Below are positions 1 through 7,224 of a DNA stretch of 10,550 bases, piece after piece. The first letter of the stretch is position 1; every line of letters begins with the position of its first letter. A program made the position numbers and the translations under genes. This DNA is from CAKSHP01 sp045590935 (GTDB lineage Bacteria > Bacillota > Clostridia > UBA1381 > UMGS1253). Below the pieces are notes generated by a model, which worked only from the letters and a program-made list of their open reading frames with translations, ran no database searches and had not been told where the DNA came from. The stretch lies in assembly GCA_045590935.1 (NCBI GenBank), contig JAZNSA010000049.1, positions 1 to 10,550 on the forward strand, in the 5' to 3' direction.

Positions 1-115
1 CAATTCATTAAATGGCAGGGCGGCATATCTTGCATTAAATGATAAAACAGATATTCAAAAGGTTGATACAGATAAGCTAAAAGCCTTGCTTATAAGCCAG
101 GGGGCATTTATCTAA
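1..115 (+). CDS. C-terminal fragment of an unrecognised protein
   Basis: An open frame enters from the left edge (first full codon at 2) and ends with TAA at 113-115, giving 37 residues that finish in ALLISQGAFI. I do not recognise the family from so short a piece. The composition is ordinary for a soluble protein, with alternating charged and hydrophobic residues and no membrane segment. The next gene starts 32 bases downstream with its own ribosome binding site, and I see no hairpin terminator between them, so the two are probably co-transcribed. The fragment could belong to an enzyme or regulator; no function is proposed. Confidence 0.6.
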   Translation, partial: NSLNGRAAYLALNDKTDIQKVDTDKLKALLISQGAFI

Positions 116-147
116 TTTTAAAAAACTAATAAGAACGGAGATAAAAA

Positions 148-1878
148 ATGAAAAACAGTAAGCTTTTAAAAAGATTTCTTCCATATTTGGCAAGGTACAA
201 GGGAATGATGTTTTTAGATTTGCTTTGTGCATCAATGACAACGATATGTGAGCTTATTTTTCCGCTGATAGTAAGAAAAATAACTGATTTAGCAATGAAC
301 AGCCCGCAGGATTTAACTGTTAAATTAGTTTTAATTTGCGGATTTTGGTATTTGATTTTAAGAATTATAGACACCTATGCAAACTACTATATGGCAAATA
401 TGGGGCATATAATGGGAGCAAAAATTGAAACGGATATGCGTTATGATTTGTTTAGCCACTTGCAGACTCTATCGTATTCGTTTTTTCAGGATGCGAAGGT
501 TGGTCAGCTTATGTCGAGGATTACAACGGATTTATTCGACATAACGGAGTTTGCGCACCACGCACCCGAAGAAATTTTTATAGTTGGGCTTAAAATTGTA
601 GTTTCTTTTGCAATTTTGTTTACGATTAGTCCTCTTCTTACGCTTATTGTTTTTGCTATAATCCCGATAATGGTTTTTTGTTCGTTCAGATACAGGAAGG
701 CTATGAGAAATGCTTTTAAAGAACAAAGGCATCAGATAGGAGAGCTTAATTCGGAAATTGAGGACTCTCTTTTGGGAATAAGAGTTGTAAAATCCTTTGC
801 AAATGAAGATATAGAGCTTGAAAAATTTTCAAAAGGAAACAAGAAGTTTTTAAATATAAAAAGAGAAGCATACAAATATATGGCAAAATTTCAATGCACA
901 ACAAGGTTTTTTGACGGACTTATGTATATAACGGTTGTTGTTGCGGGCGGAATTTTTATGATAAAGGGAGTTGTTAATTCGGCAGACGTTGTTGCATATC
1001 TTTTATATATTTCAACGCTTTTAACATCTGTAAAAACGATAATTAATTTTATGGAGCAGTTTGAAAGAGCGATAACAGGTATTGAGCGTTTTGAGGAAAT
1101 AATGGAAACAAAGCCGCAAATAACAGACAAGGAAGACCTAGACGATATTTCGGAATTGAGTGGCGATATTGAGTTTAAGAATGTAAGCTTTGGATATGGC
1201 GAGGGCAGAGATGATGTTTTAAGTGAATTTAATTTGAAAATAGGTGCGGGGCAAAATGTTGCTTTAGTTGGGCCATCGGGCGGCGGAAAAACAACTGTTT
1301 GTAACTTAATTCCAAGATTTTATCAGCCGGACAACGGCGAAATTTTAATTGACGGAGTAAATATTTCGGATATGAAGGTTAAGCAGCTTAGAAAAAACAT
1401 TGGTATTGTTCAGCAAGATGTTTATCTTTTTTCGGGAACGGTTTATGATAATATTGCTTACGGAAAACCCGGATGCAGCTTTGAAGAGGTTGAAAAGGCG
1501 GCAAGACTTGCGGGAGCGGAGGAGTTTATAAATTCTCTTCCCGAAAAATATAATACTTATGTCGGAGAAAGAGGAATCAAGCTTTCGGGAGGTCAAAAGC
1601 AGAGAATTTCTATTGCAAGAGTGTTTTTGAAAAATCCGCCTATTTTGATTTTGGACGAAGCAACATCAGCGCTTGATAATGAAAGCGAAAGGGTTGTTCA
1701 GCAGTCGCTTGATGAGCTTTCAAAGGGCAGAACTGTTTTAACAATTGCACATAGACTTACAACAGTTAAAAATTCGGATAAAATAGTTGTTTTAAGCGAT
1801 GAGGGCATAGTTGAGAGCGGAACACATGATGAGCTTATTGCTTTGAGTGGAATGTATAGCAGAATGTATCGAAGCTGA
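148..1878 (+). CDS. ABC exporter, fused permease and ATPase half-transporter
   Basis: This is a 576-residue type IV (MsbA/Sav1866-like) ABC exporter half-transporter, expected to work in the membrane as a homodimer or heterodimer that uses ATP to export a lipid, drug or peptide. The N-terminal 310 residues hold about six membrane segments (roughly 20-42, 59-80, 142-161, 163-182, 248-268, 280-300). The ATPase domain follows from about 338: Walker A GPSGGGKT at 375-382, Q-loop Gln near 422, signature LSGGQ at 479-483, Walker B ILILDEA ending at 505, D-loop SALD at 507-510 and H-loop His535. All catalytic residues are present, including Glu504 after Walker B, so the site looks active. The ATG has a good site (ACGGAG, about seven bases upstream). 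The length is normal for the family. No second half-transporter is visible beside it, which favours a homodimer, though the partner could be the truncated upstream gene. The substrate cannot be told from sequence. Confidence 0.95.
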   Translation: MKNSKLLKRFLPYLARYKGMMFLDLLCASMTTICELIFPLIVRKITDLAMNSPQDLTVKLVLICGFWYLILRIIDTYANYYMANMGHIMGAKIETDMRYDLFSHLQTLSYSFFQDAKVGQLMSRITTDLFDITEFAHHAPEEIFIVGLKIVVSFAILFTISPLLTLIVFAIIPIMVFCSFRYRKAMRNAFKEQRHQIGELNSEIEDSLLGIRVVKSFANEDIELEKFSKGNKKFLNIKREAYKYMAKFQCTTRFFDGLMYITVVVAGGIFMIKGVVNSADVVAYLLYISTLLTSVKTIINFMEQFERAITGIERFEEIMETKPQITDKEDLDDISELSGDIEFKNVSFGYGEGRDDVLSEFNLKIGAGQNVALVGPSGGGKTTVCNLIPRFYQPDNGEILIDGVNISDMKVKQLRKNIGIVQQDVYLFSGTVYDNIAYGKPGCSFEEVEKAARLAGAEEFINSLPEKYNTYVGERGIKLSGGQKQRISIARVFLKNPPILILDEATSALDNESERVVQQSLDELSKGRTVLTIAHRLTTVKNSDKIVVLSDEGIVESGTHDELIALSGMYSRMYRS

Positions 1879-1913
1879 GCCTGAGCGCACATTAGAAGGG
1901 AAAGACTTGCTAT

Positions 1914-2843
1914 ATGGAATTATTAAAATTTTTAGAAAGCATAAGAACACCGTTTTTTAACACGGTATTCTCATTGATAACAAAATTCGGCGAGGAATAT
2001 CTTATTGTTTTAGCGGCGTTATTTTTAGTTTGGTGCGTTGATAAAAAAAGGGGATATTATCTGTTTTGCGTTGGATTTTTAGGACTTGTTATAAATCAAT
2101 TTTTAAAGATTATTGCAAGAGTGCCACGTCCGTGGATTAAAGATACAAGCTTTACGATTGTTGAAAGTGCAAGAGAGGGCGGAGCGGGATATTCCTTTCC
2201 AAGCGGACATTCGCAAGTTTCTGTAGGCTTGTATGGGGGAATGGCTCGCTTTTGCAAAAATAGATTTGCAAAGATTGTTTTTTTGGCGCTTGCTGTTTTA
2301 GTTCCTTTTTCAAGGCTTTATCTTGGAGTTCATACTCTTGCCGACGTTTTGACTTCGGTTGTCATCGCTACGGCTATGGTATTTTTTCTCTATCCCGTTG
2401 TTTGCAATAATTTCGATGATTTGAAAAAAATGAATATTATATTTGCGGCTATAAGCGGACTTGTCGGAATATATGTTTTATATGTTACGTTTTATCCGTT
2501 TCCTAAAGACATAGATAATGCTAATTTGAAAGATGCAATTTCTAATGGCTATAAGATGTTTGGAGCAGTTTTAGGCATGTGGTTATCTTATGTTATTGAT
2601 AAAAAATATATAAAATATGACACATGCGCAGTATGGTGGGGGCAAATAATAAAATTTGCAGTTGGAGCGGTAATTTTTATTGTTTTAAAATCTCTTTTGA
2701 AGGAAGCTTTTTCATATATTTTTGGTGAATGTATTATTAAAGAGTTTTTGAGATATTTTATATTGGTTATCGTAGGAATTTGTATTTGGCCAATGACATT
2801 TCGGTTTTATCCTAAAAATAGTACAGAAGAGCCTAGAGTGTAA
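1914..2843 (+). CDS. PAP2-family integral membrane phosphatase
   Basis: This 309-residue membrane protein carries the full PAP2 (type 2 phosphatidic acid phosphatase) signature: K65-x6-R72-P73, PSGH at 96-99, and S133-R134-x5-H140-x3-D144. His140 is the expected nucleophile and His99 the acid/base. Family members remove phosphate from lipid phosphates such as phosphatidic acid, phosphatidylglycerophosphate or undecaprenyl pyrophosphate at the outer membrane face; which applies here is unknown. Hydrophobic segments lie near 28-43, 48-65, 102-116, 120-131, 144-163, 174-194, 213-227, 245-261 and 279-295. The C-terminal region after about 170 has several extra membrane segments beyond the minimal six-helix core. 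It starts 35 bases after the ABC exporter; the GAAGGG site lies about 13 bases before the ATG, a rather long spacing. It ends just before a bidirectional terminator, so it is the last gene of this plus-strand unit. Confidence 0.92.
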   Translation: MELLKFLESIRTPFFNTVFSLITKFGEEYLIVLAALFLVWCVDKKRGYYLFCVGFLGLVINQFLKIIARVPRPWIKDTSFTIVESAREGGAGYSFPSGHSQVSVGLYGGMARFCKNRFAKIVFLALAVLVPFSRLYLGVHTLADVLTSVVIATAMVFFLYPVVCNNFDDLKKMNIIFAAISGLVGIYVLYVTFYPFPKDIDNANLKDAISNGYKMFGAVLGMWLSYVIDKKYIKYDTCAVWWGQIIKFAVGAVIFIVLKSLLKEAFSYIFGECIIKEFLRYFILVIVGICIWPMTFRFYPKNSTEEPRV

Positions 2844-2856
2844 TAAAAAGAAAATA

Positions 2857-2945
2857 AAAAAATATAGCACTTCATTTTGATATGCACCCCAAAAGTTAGA
2901 CACTTTTGGGGTGCATATCATTTTTCGGTTGGTGCTATATTTTTT
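2857..2945. terminator. Nested bidirectional terminator between convergent genes
   Basis: The outer arms 2857-2870 and 2932-2945 are perfect 14-bp complements (A-run plus TATAGCAC against GTGCTATA plus T-run). They give a stem with a T tract on the exit side in both directions. They enclose a second, longer hairpin at 2878-2920. It sits between the ends of the PAP2 gene (2843) and the alpha/beta hydrolase gene (2964), which converge, so it most likely stops transcription from both sides. Confidence 0.85.
2878..2920. repeat. Perfect 19-bp palindrome inside the terminator
   Basis: Arms 2878-2896 and 2902-2920 are exact reverse complements around a five-base loop. The core CACCCCAAAAG and its mirror are more GC-rich than the surroundings. 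The stretch CCCCAAAAGTTAGAC recalls the ends of some IS3/IS150-group insertion sequences, but that is from memory and unverified. It is followed by TTTTT on the plus strand (2921-2925), so it could end plus-strand transcripts by itself. Confidence 0.8.
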
Positions 2946-2963
2946 ATTTCAAATTAAGTTAAA

Positions 2964-3800
2964 TTAACATTGCTCTGCGCAATCTGCACAACCACAGTTG
3001 CAAAGGTATCCTGAGCCTCTCATCCAACGCTCGCACATATTTACCCATTCACGAATATCTTTTTTTGTTTCTGCAAGACCAAGCCCATGTTTGCCCTCAC
3101 GGAAGGTATGAATTTCAAATGGAACGCCGTTTTTGCTAAGCTCAGTTGCAAGCATAAGCGAATTTTCAACAGGTACACCCGGGTCTGAGGATGTGTGCCA
3201 AATGAATGCAGGGCTTGAATTTGGCGTTACGCAACGCTCAATGCTGTATTTTGCAGCTTCCTTATGGCTAACTTCGCCCAAAAGATTTACGCAGCTACCA
3301 TAATGTGCACAATTTACAAAAGAAATAACAGGGTAGCATAAAATCATAAAATCGGGTCTTGCAGAAACGCTATCAACTTCGTCTTGAGCAGTATATCCCA
3401 AGTCGTCAAAAATAGTTCCGCATGATGCCGCTAAATGTCCGCCTGCGCTAAAGCCAAGTATGCCTATTCTGTCGGCGCAATAGCCATATTTTTCAGCATT
3501 GAAACGAGCGTAGCGAATAGCTCTTTTTGCATCAAGCTGAGGGCAGGGAAATTTATATGGCGAAACTCTATAGTCTAAAACGAATGCCGAAACGCCAATC
3601 GAGTTTAACCACCAAGCTATTGGCTCGCCCTCGTGATATGCCTTGTGAGAATATCCGCCGCCTGGGCAGATTATAACGCAAGCCTTTGAGCCATTTACGA
3701 TATATGGAGTGATATTTGGCGCAATCTGACCTTCGATATCTTTATCGAACAGAGGAGCTTTTCCTTCTTCCCATAAAAAAATTCTTTCTTTGCTTTCCAT
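2964..3800 (-). CDS. Alpha/beta hydrolase, acetyl-esterase-like
   Basis: The 278-residue protein has the alpha/beta hydrolase fold of the BD-FAE/acetyl esterase type, which removes acetyl or other short acyl groups, often from sugars. The oxyanion-loop motif PGGGY is at 46-50, the nucleophile elbow GFSAGG at 116-121 (Ser118), the likely acid Asp206 in SSDPGVP, and the catalytic His238 in GKHGLGLA. There is no signal peptide, so it should be cytoplasmic and act on imported substrates. An in-frame TTG at 3807-3809 would add three residues, but it abuts the GGAGG site, so the ATG at 3798-3800 with nine-base spacing is chosen. The tail is unusual: the last twelve residues, CNCGCADCAEQC, hold five cysteines. 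It is the last gene of the minus-strand operon, 30 bases after the ttcA-like gene. The family call is secure; the substrate is not. Confidence 0.88.
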   Translation of the reverse strand: MESKERIFLWEEGKAPLFDKDIEGQIAPNITPYIVNGSKACVIICPGGGYSHKAYHEGEPIAWWLNSIGVSAFVLDYRVSPYKFPCPQLDAKRAIRYARFNAEKYGYCADRIGILGFSAGGHLAASCGTIFDDLGYTAQDEVDSVSARPDFMILCYPVISFVNCAHYGSCVNLLGEVSHKEAAKYSIERCVTPNSSPAFIWHTSSDPGVPVENSLMLATELSKNGVPFEIHTFREGKHGLGLAETKKDIREWVNMCERWMRGSGYLCNCGCADCAEQC

Positions 3801-3809
3801 TGTGAACAA

Positions 3810-3814
3810 CCTCC
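3810..3814 (-). promoter_or_regulatory. Ribosome binding site fixing the hydrolase start
   Basis: The minus-strand sequence ACGGAGG reaches 3810, nine bases before ATG 3800. It directly touches the upstream TTG codon at 3809, which rules that codon out as the start. Confidence 0.85.
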
Positions 3815-3830
3815 GTATAATATATTAAAG

Positions 3831-4544
3831 TTAATTTATTTGCCATCCCTCAAGTGAGCTGTTTTGGACTGCCGAAAACAGGCGTCTTTTAATTTGAGGG
3901 TCGTTTTCGCAAAGCGATGATATATATGATTTTATTTCTTCTCGCTTTGAATTTTTGTCCGCAGGGCATGGGTTTTTGAAAATCGGGAGATTTAAGCGTG
4001 TGCTTATATGAGAAATATAGCTCTCGTTTGCAAAAATCAATGGCCTGATAAGCTTTAGCTTCGACTTTTCAAGATATGTTACAGGCGAGAAGCAGTTAAT
4101 TCTTCCCTCATACATAAGGCTTAGCATAAATGTTTCAATAACGTCGTCGTTGTGATGCCCTAGAGAAACGCAATTGCAGCCATTTGCGATTGCTGCGTTA
4201 TTTAGCGCACCACGCCTTAAATTTGCGCATAGTGAACAAGGATTTTTTTCTTTCCTTAAATCAAAAACTATTTGCTTTATCTGCGTTTTTTCAACAATGT
4301 ACTCAACGCCCAGGCTTTTGCAAAAATCGGCAATTTTGCTATAGTCGCTCCCGTCGTAGCCGAGGTCTAAGGTTATTGCCTTCAAAGAGAAGCTTTTAGG
4401 ATAAAAATTTTTTAAAAGCGCAAGTGCGTTTAAGAGAACAAGGCTGTCTTTTCCGCCGGAAACACCAACTGCAATTGCGTCGCCATCCGAAATCATATTG
4501 TACGTATCAATTGCTCTTCGTGCGCTTCCAAGAAGCTTTTGCAT
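3831..4544 (-). CDS. ttcA: TtcA-like tRNA 2-thiocytidine synthetase
   Basis: This is a 237-residue PP-loop ATPase of the TtcA group, which installs 2-thiocytidine at position 32 of tRNA using ATP, an iron-sulfur cluster and a sulfur donor. The pyrophosphatase loop SGGKDS is at 29-34. The cysteine pair C103-x2-C106 (in NPCSLC) and the single Cys193 (in NPCPAD) sit where the three cluster ligands of TtcA are expected, and LGHHNDDVIET at 128-138 is the second family motif. It is shorter than E. coli TtcA (about 310 residues) but resembles compact Firmicute relatives. TilS-type lysidine synthetases share the PP-loop but lack this cysteine pattern, so TtcA is preferred. It starts 27 bases after the SDR gene with a weak AGGCGGA site and is probably co-transcribed. 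The exact tRNA position modified in this organism is inferred from the family only. Confidence 0.8.
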   Translation of the reverse strand: MQKLLGSARRAIDTYNMISDGDAIAVGVSGGKDSLVLLNALALLKNFYPKSFSLKAITLDLGYDGSDYSKIADFCKSLGVEYIVEKTQIKQIVFDLRKEKNPCSLCANLRRGALNNAAIANGCNCVSLGHHNDDVIETFMLSLMYEGRINCFSPVTYLEKSKLKLIRPLIFANESYISHISTRLNLPIFKNPCPADKNSKREEIKSYISSLCENDPQIKRRLFSAVQNSSLEGWQIN

Positions 4545-4571
4545 ATATTTTCCGCCTTTCTGATTTTTATA

Positions 4572-5303
4572 TTAAACCCCAAATCCACCGTCTATTCCTA
4601 TTGTCTGACCGATGATGTATGAAGCGTTATCTGTTGCAAGAAAATACGCAAGCTCAGAAACTTCTTTAGCACTTCCAAACCTTCCGCAGGGGATTTCTTT
4701 TTCAAGCAAGGCTTTTTCCTCACTTGAAAAAATCGCATTCATTTTTGTATCAATAACGCCGGGTGCTATTGCATTAACGCATATTCCTGACGGAGCAAGC
4801 TCTTTTGCCATTGCTTTTGTAAAGCCTATTATTGCGGCTTTTGAAGCGGAATAAACGCTTTCGCACGATGCCCCCGAAACGCCCCATACAGACGATATAT
4901 TAATAATTCGTCCCCATTTTTTTGAAACCATATTTTTCTGGGCAAGCTTTGTACAAAGGTAGACACCTTTCCTATTTATATCAAAAATTTTGTTATATTC
5001 ATCAAGCGTTGTATCGCAAAGCATTTTAACAGATGACACGCCTGCATTGTTAATTAAAATATCAACTCCGCCCGTTTCACTGTTGATTTTTTCAAACATA
5101 GACGAAACGCTTTTTTCATTTGACACATCTGCCTTTATGCAAATGCACCTTCCGTTAAAGTCTTCAATTTCCGACTTTAGTGAAAACGCCTCAGCTTCGC
5201 TTTTGAAATAATTTATAACAACAAAAAAGCCTTCTTGAGCAAACTTTTTTGCAATGCTTCTTCCAATGCCGCACGATGCACCCGTTACCAAAACTGTTTT
5301 CAT
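4572..5303 (-). CDS. ymfI: SDR reductase, probably EF-P 5-aminopentanone reductase (YmfI-like)
   Basis: This 243-residue classical short-chain dehydrogenase has the cofactor loop TGASCGIG at 7-14, NNAG at 85-88 and the catalytic tetrad N110, S138, Y151, K155. By overall pattern it could be called FabG, a 3-oxoacyl-ACP reductase. However, the stretch SSVWGVSGASCE around the catalytic serine, followed by ELAPSGICVNAIAPG, matches what I remember of Bacillus YmfI. That enzyme reduces the 5-aminopentanone group on elongation factor P. The neighbours modify tRNA, which fits, and no fatty acid genes are nearby. A Cys replaces the usual Arg at residue 11, one C-to-T change away. A TTG at 5313-5315 would add four residues, but it lies inside the ribosome binding site, so ATG 5303 is used. 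The SDR family is certain; the EF-P role is probable. Confidence 0.85.
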   Translation of the reverse strand: MKTVLVTGASCGIGRSIAKKFAQEGFFVVINYFKSEAEAFSLKSEIEDFNGRCICIKADVSNEKSVSSMFEKINSETGGVDILINNAGVSSVKMLCDTTLDEYNKIFDINRKGVYLCTKLAQKNMVSKKWGRIINISSVWGVSGASCESVYSASKAAIIGFTKAMAKELAPSGICVNAIAPGVIDTKMNAIFSSEEKALLEKEIPCGRFGSAKEVSELAYFLATDNASYIIGQTIGIDGGFGV

Positions 5304-5309
5304 AGTTAT

Positions 5310-5313
5310 CTCC
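5310..5313 (-). promoter_or_regulatory. Ribosome binding site fixing the SDR start
   Basis: GGAG on the minus strand at 5310-5313 is six bases before ATG 5303. It overlaps the alternative upstream TTG codon (5313-5315), which therefore cannot be the start. Confidence 0.8.
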
Positions 5314-5326
5314 AATCTTACATTAA

Positions 5327-5827
5327 TTAAATCTCAGGGATTACAACATCTATTTCTTATCCAAGCTCGGCAGACTTGCAAATACTGTCGATTATAGCTT
5401 GATTATATAGAATTTGAGTTGATTTTATAGGCGCTTCGCCGCCATTTATAAGAGCATCAGGGAATGAACGTATTTTTCCGTGCCGTACTGCATCGAAAAC
5501 GGGCTGGCCGTTTTCTAAAAGCGGAATTTTCGTATCGACCGGTTTTCCTGCAACATTGTGATACAATGTCATTTCTCCGCCAGGTGCACCATTCCAACAA
5601 TCGGTTGACGGAATTCTTAATAAACCCTTTGTTCCCATTATAATTGTATCACCTGGGGTATCTAAATGCATTTCCCACGCAATTCTGAAATCTAAAATTA
5701 TTCCGCCTTCAAGACGTATAAATGCCGCTGCAACAATTTCAACATCGGGCTGCTTCAGATATGTTTGAACGTGCGCATGAACAATTCCACCCGTTCCGAT
5801 TATTCCTACTCTGATTTTCTTTTCCAT
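5327..5827 (-). pseudogene. Broken Gfo/Idh/MocA oxidoreductase with internal deletion and early stop
   Basis: The open frame (5357-5827) gives only 156 residues, while this NAD(P)-dependent sugar or inositol dehydrogenase family is usually 330-390. Residues 1-35 are a normal Rossmann start (VGIIGTGGIVHAH, then DVEIVAA). From about residue 33 the sequence jumps straight into the family's C-terminal beta-sheet domain (FIRLEGGIILDF, then IIMGTKG, then SFPDALINGG and DSICKSAELG). The rest of the NAD-binding domain, including the EKP motif and catalytic region, is missing, about 200 residues, with the frame kept. The junction lies at 5720-5731 in an Ala-Ala-Ala run, a plausible microhomology. After the TAA at 5357-5359 the frame continues EIDVVIPEI and stops at 5327-5329, resembling the expected family C terminus, so that TAA looks like a nonsense change. 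A dehydrogenase function is very unlikely. It sits 14 bases after the HD gene and keeps a start and an AAGGGTG site. Confidence 0.85.
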
Positions 5828-5841
5828 ATTAATTTACACCC

Positions 5842-6501
5842 TTATAGTAATTGCTGATTGTTTATAATAAGATTAAAGCTAAGACCAAGCTTTTCTGCCG
5901 CTTTTCGGCAAAGAACCATTCTTCCCAAAAATATTTCAAAATAATCCATAATTGAACTAAAGCTTGTATCAATTTCCAACTTCAAGGTTATTTTATCTTT
6001 TTCATCATTTATAAAAACACTTGAGTCCGTAACGGAATAATTAACCCTGTCGTGAATATCGAAATTTTTTATGTCTGTGTTTCTTACTCTGCTTCTTCTG
6101 ACATCTGTTTTGTCGGCGAGAATCAACGCCGCAGATATTGCATTTACTGCAACCCCCGTTCCTTCGTCGTGGTTTCCGATTGCAGTAACAATTTCAGCAA
6201 TTTCTTCGGGCGACATTCTCAAATTATCAAGAATTCTAAAAGCCATAACCGCTCCGCTTTGGGAATGCTCTATTCGATTTACAAGATTGCCTATATCGTG
6301 AAGATACGCCGCAATTTTTGCAAGCTCAATTTCTCTGCCGTTATAGTTAAGAGAGCTTAAAATGTATTCCGCCGTATGCGCAACTTTTCCGACATGTGCG
6401 AAACTATGCTCTGTAAACCCTAATGAAATAAGCGATGCATCCGCTCTTTTTATATATGTTTTTATTGCCTCATTTTTCTTTATTTCTTCAAAAGTTACCA
6501 T
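5842..6501 (-). CDS. HD-domain phosphohydrolase
   Basis: This is a 219-residue soluble protein of the HD superfamily, metal-dependent hydrolases that cut phosphate esters, often nucleotides. Likely metal ligands are His36 (HVGKVAHTAEY), His68-Asp69 (HDIGN), His79 (EHSQSG), His111 (NHDEG) and Asp130 (LADKTD). The H, HD, H, H, D series is like that of binuclear HD enzymes such as YqeK, but this is not YqeK and the substrate is unknown. The HD core covers about 30-160, followed by a C-terminal segment with an amphipathic look. The ATG follows AGGAG at about ten bases. It lies 27 bases after the HAD gene and 14 before the broken oxidoreductase, so it is inside the minus-strand operon. The pairing with the HAD phosphatase may reflect nucleotide or small-metabolite clean-up, which is inference. 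Confidence 0.85.
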   Translation of the reverse strand: MVTFEEIKKNEAIKTYIKRADASLISLGFTEHSFAHVGKVAHTAEYILSSLNYNGREIELAKIAAYLHDIGNLVNRIEHSQSGAVMAFRILDNLRMSPEEIAEIVTAIGNHDEGTGVAVNAISAALILADKTDVRRSRVRNTDIKNFDIHDRVNYSVTDSSVFINDEKDKITLKLEIDTSFSSIMDYFEIFLGRMVLCRKAAEKLGLSFNLIINNQQLL

Positions 6502-6528
6502 TAAAAATTTTCTCCTGATTATTAAAAA

Positions 6529-7224
6529 TTACATAAATTTATTTTCTATAAGCTCTTTTAAATATTTAACGCTCGGAATTCTGTTATCAAACTCGGAAGC
6601 AACAGGCATAGTTTCAAACCCCATTGTCATAACCAAAACGGGAATATACCCCGCATCCTTTGAGCCCTTTGCATCGTTTATTGGGTGGTCGCCGACATAC
6701 AACAGATTTTCGGGTTTTTCCAAAAGCCGATTCGCCGCAAGCTCAAATATTCTCGCATCTGGCTTTTCAAAGCCAACCTCTTTGCTTATAACTATCTCAT
6801 CAAACGAATTTTCAAGTCCGAGAAGCTCAAGCTTTCTTCTTTGAAGCTCGCCGCTGCCGTTTGTTATAAGCCCTGTTTTTAACCCCATACCCTTAAGGTC
6901 ATCCAAAAGCGGCTTTGAAAAATTATATTTTTCAGCATAAATCTTGAAATTTTCGAAAATTGAGCGAAGATACATCTCTTTTGAAAAATCCGTTCCAACC
7001 TTAAAAATATTTCTTTGCTCTAAATATTCAAAAACGGCATCCCAACCGTAGTGTATTCTTTTCGCATCTGCAGTTTTTGTTATTTCGGTGAAAGCTTGCT
7101 TGCTAAGCTCATCAGATATGAATTTCTTGAATTTCTCATATATGATAGGCATAACTATATCAAGGGTTTTGTATCTGTCGTATAGTGTGTGGTCCAAATC
7201 AAAAACTACGCCTTTTATTTTCAT
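6529..7224 (-). CDS. HAD-superfamily hydrolase, YjjG-like subfamily IA
   Basis: This 231-residue HAD phosphatase has every motif. Motif I is FDLDHTLYD with nucleophile Asp9 and acid/base Asp11, motif II is LITNG with Thr121, motif III is Lys154 in GFEKPD, and motif IV is YVGDHPINDAKG with Asp179 and Asp184. The helical cap between about 15 and 100 is typical of subfamily IA, whose members include phosphoglycolate phosphatase and the nucleotidase YjjG. The substrate cannot be read from the sequence. Its start codon overlaps the stop of the U32 gene (ATGA at 7221-7224). The ribosome binding site is weak (GGGG about ten bases away), so translation is probably coupled to the upstream gene. It is complete and of normal length. 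Confidence 0.92.
   Translation of the reverse strand: MKIKGVVFDLDHTLYDRYKTLDIVMPIIYEKFKKFISDELSKQAFTEITKTADAKRIHYGWDAVFEYLEQRNIFKVGTDFSKEMYLRSIFENFKIYAEKYNFSKPLLDDLKGMGLKTGLITNGSGELQRRKLELLGLENSFDEIVISKEVGFEKPDARIFELAANRLLEKPENLLYVGDHPINDAKGSKDAGYIPVLVMTMGFETMPVASEFDNRIPSVKYLKELIENKFM

Noticed and set aside
3801..3809. TTG start adding three residues to the alpha/beta hydrolase
   Set aside because: It touches the GGAGG ribosome binding site with no spacing; the ATG at 3800 has nine-base spacing.
5304..5315. TTG start adding four residues to the SDR
   Set aside because: The codon overlaps the GGAG site itself; ATG 5303 is correctly placed.
6362..6844. 160-codon plus-strand frame
   Set aside because: It is antisense to the well-supported HD and HAD genes and its translation has no recognisable motif.
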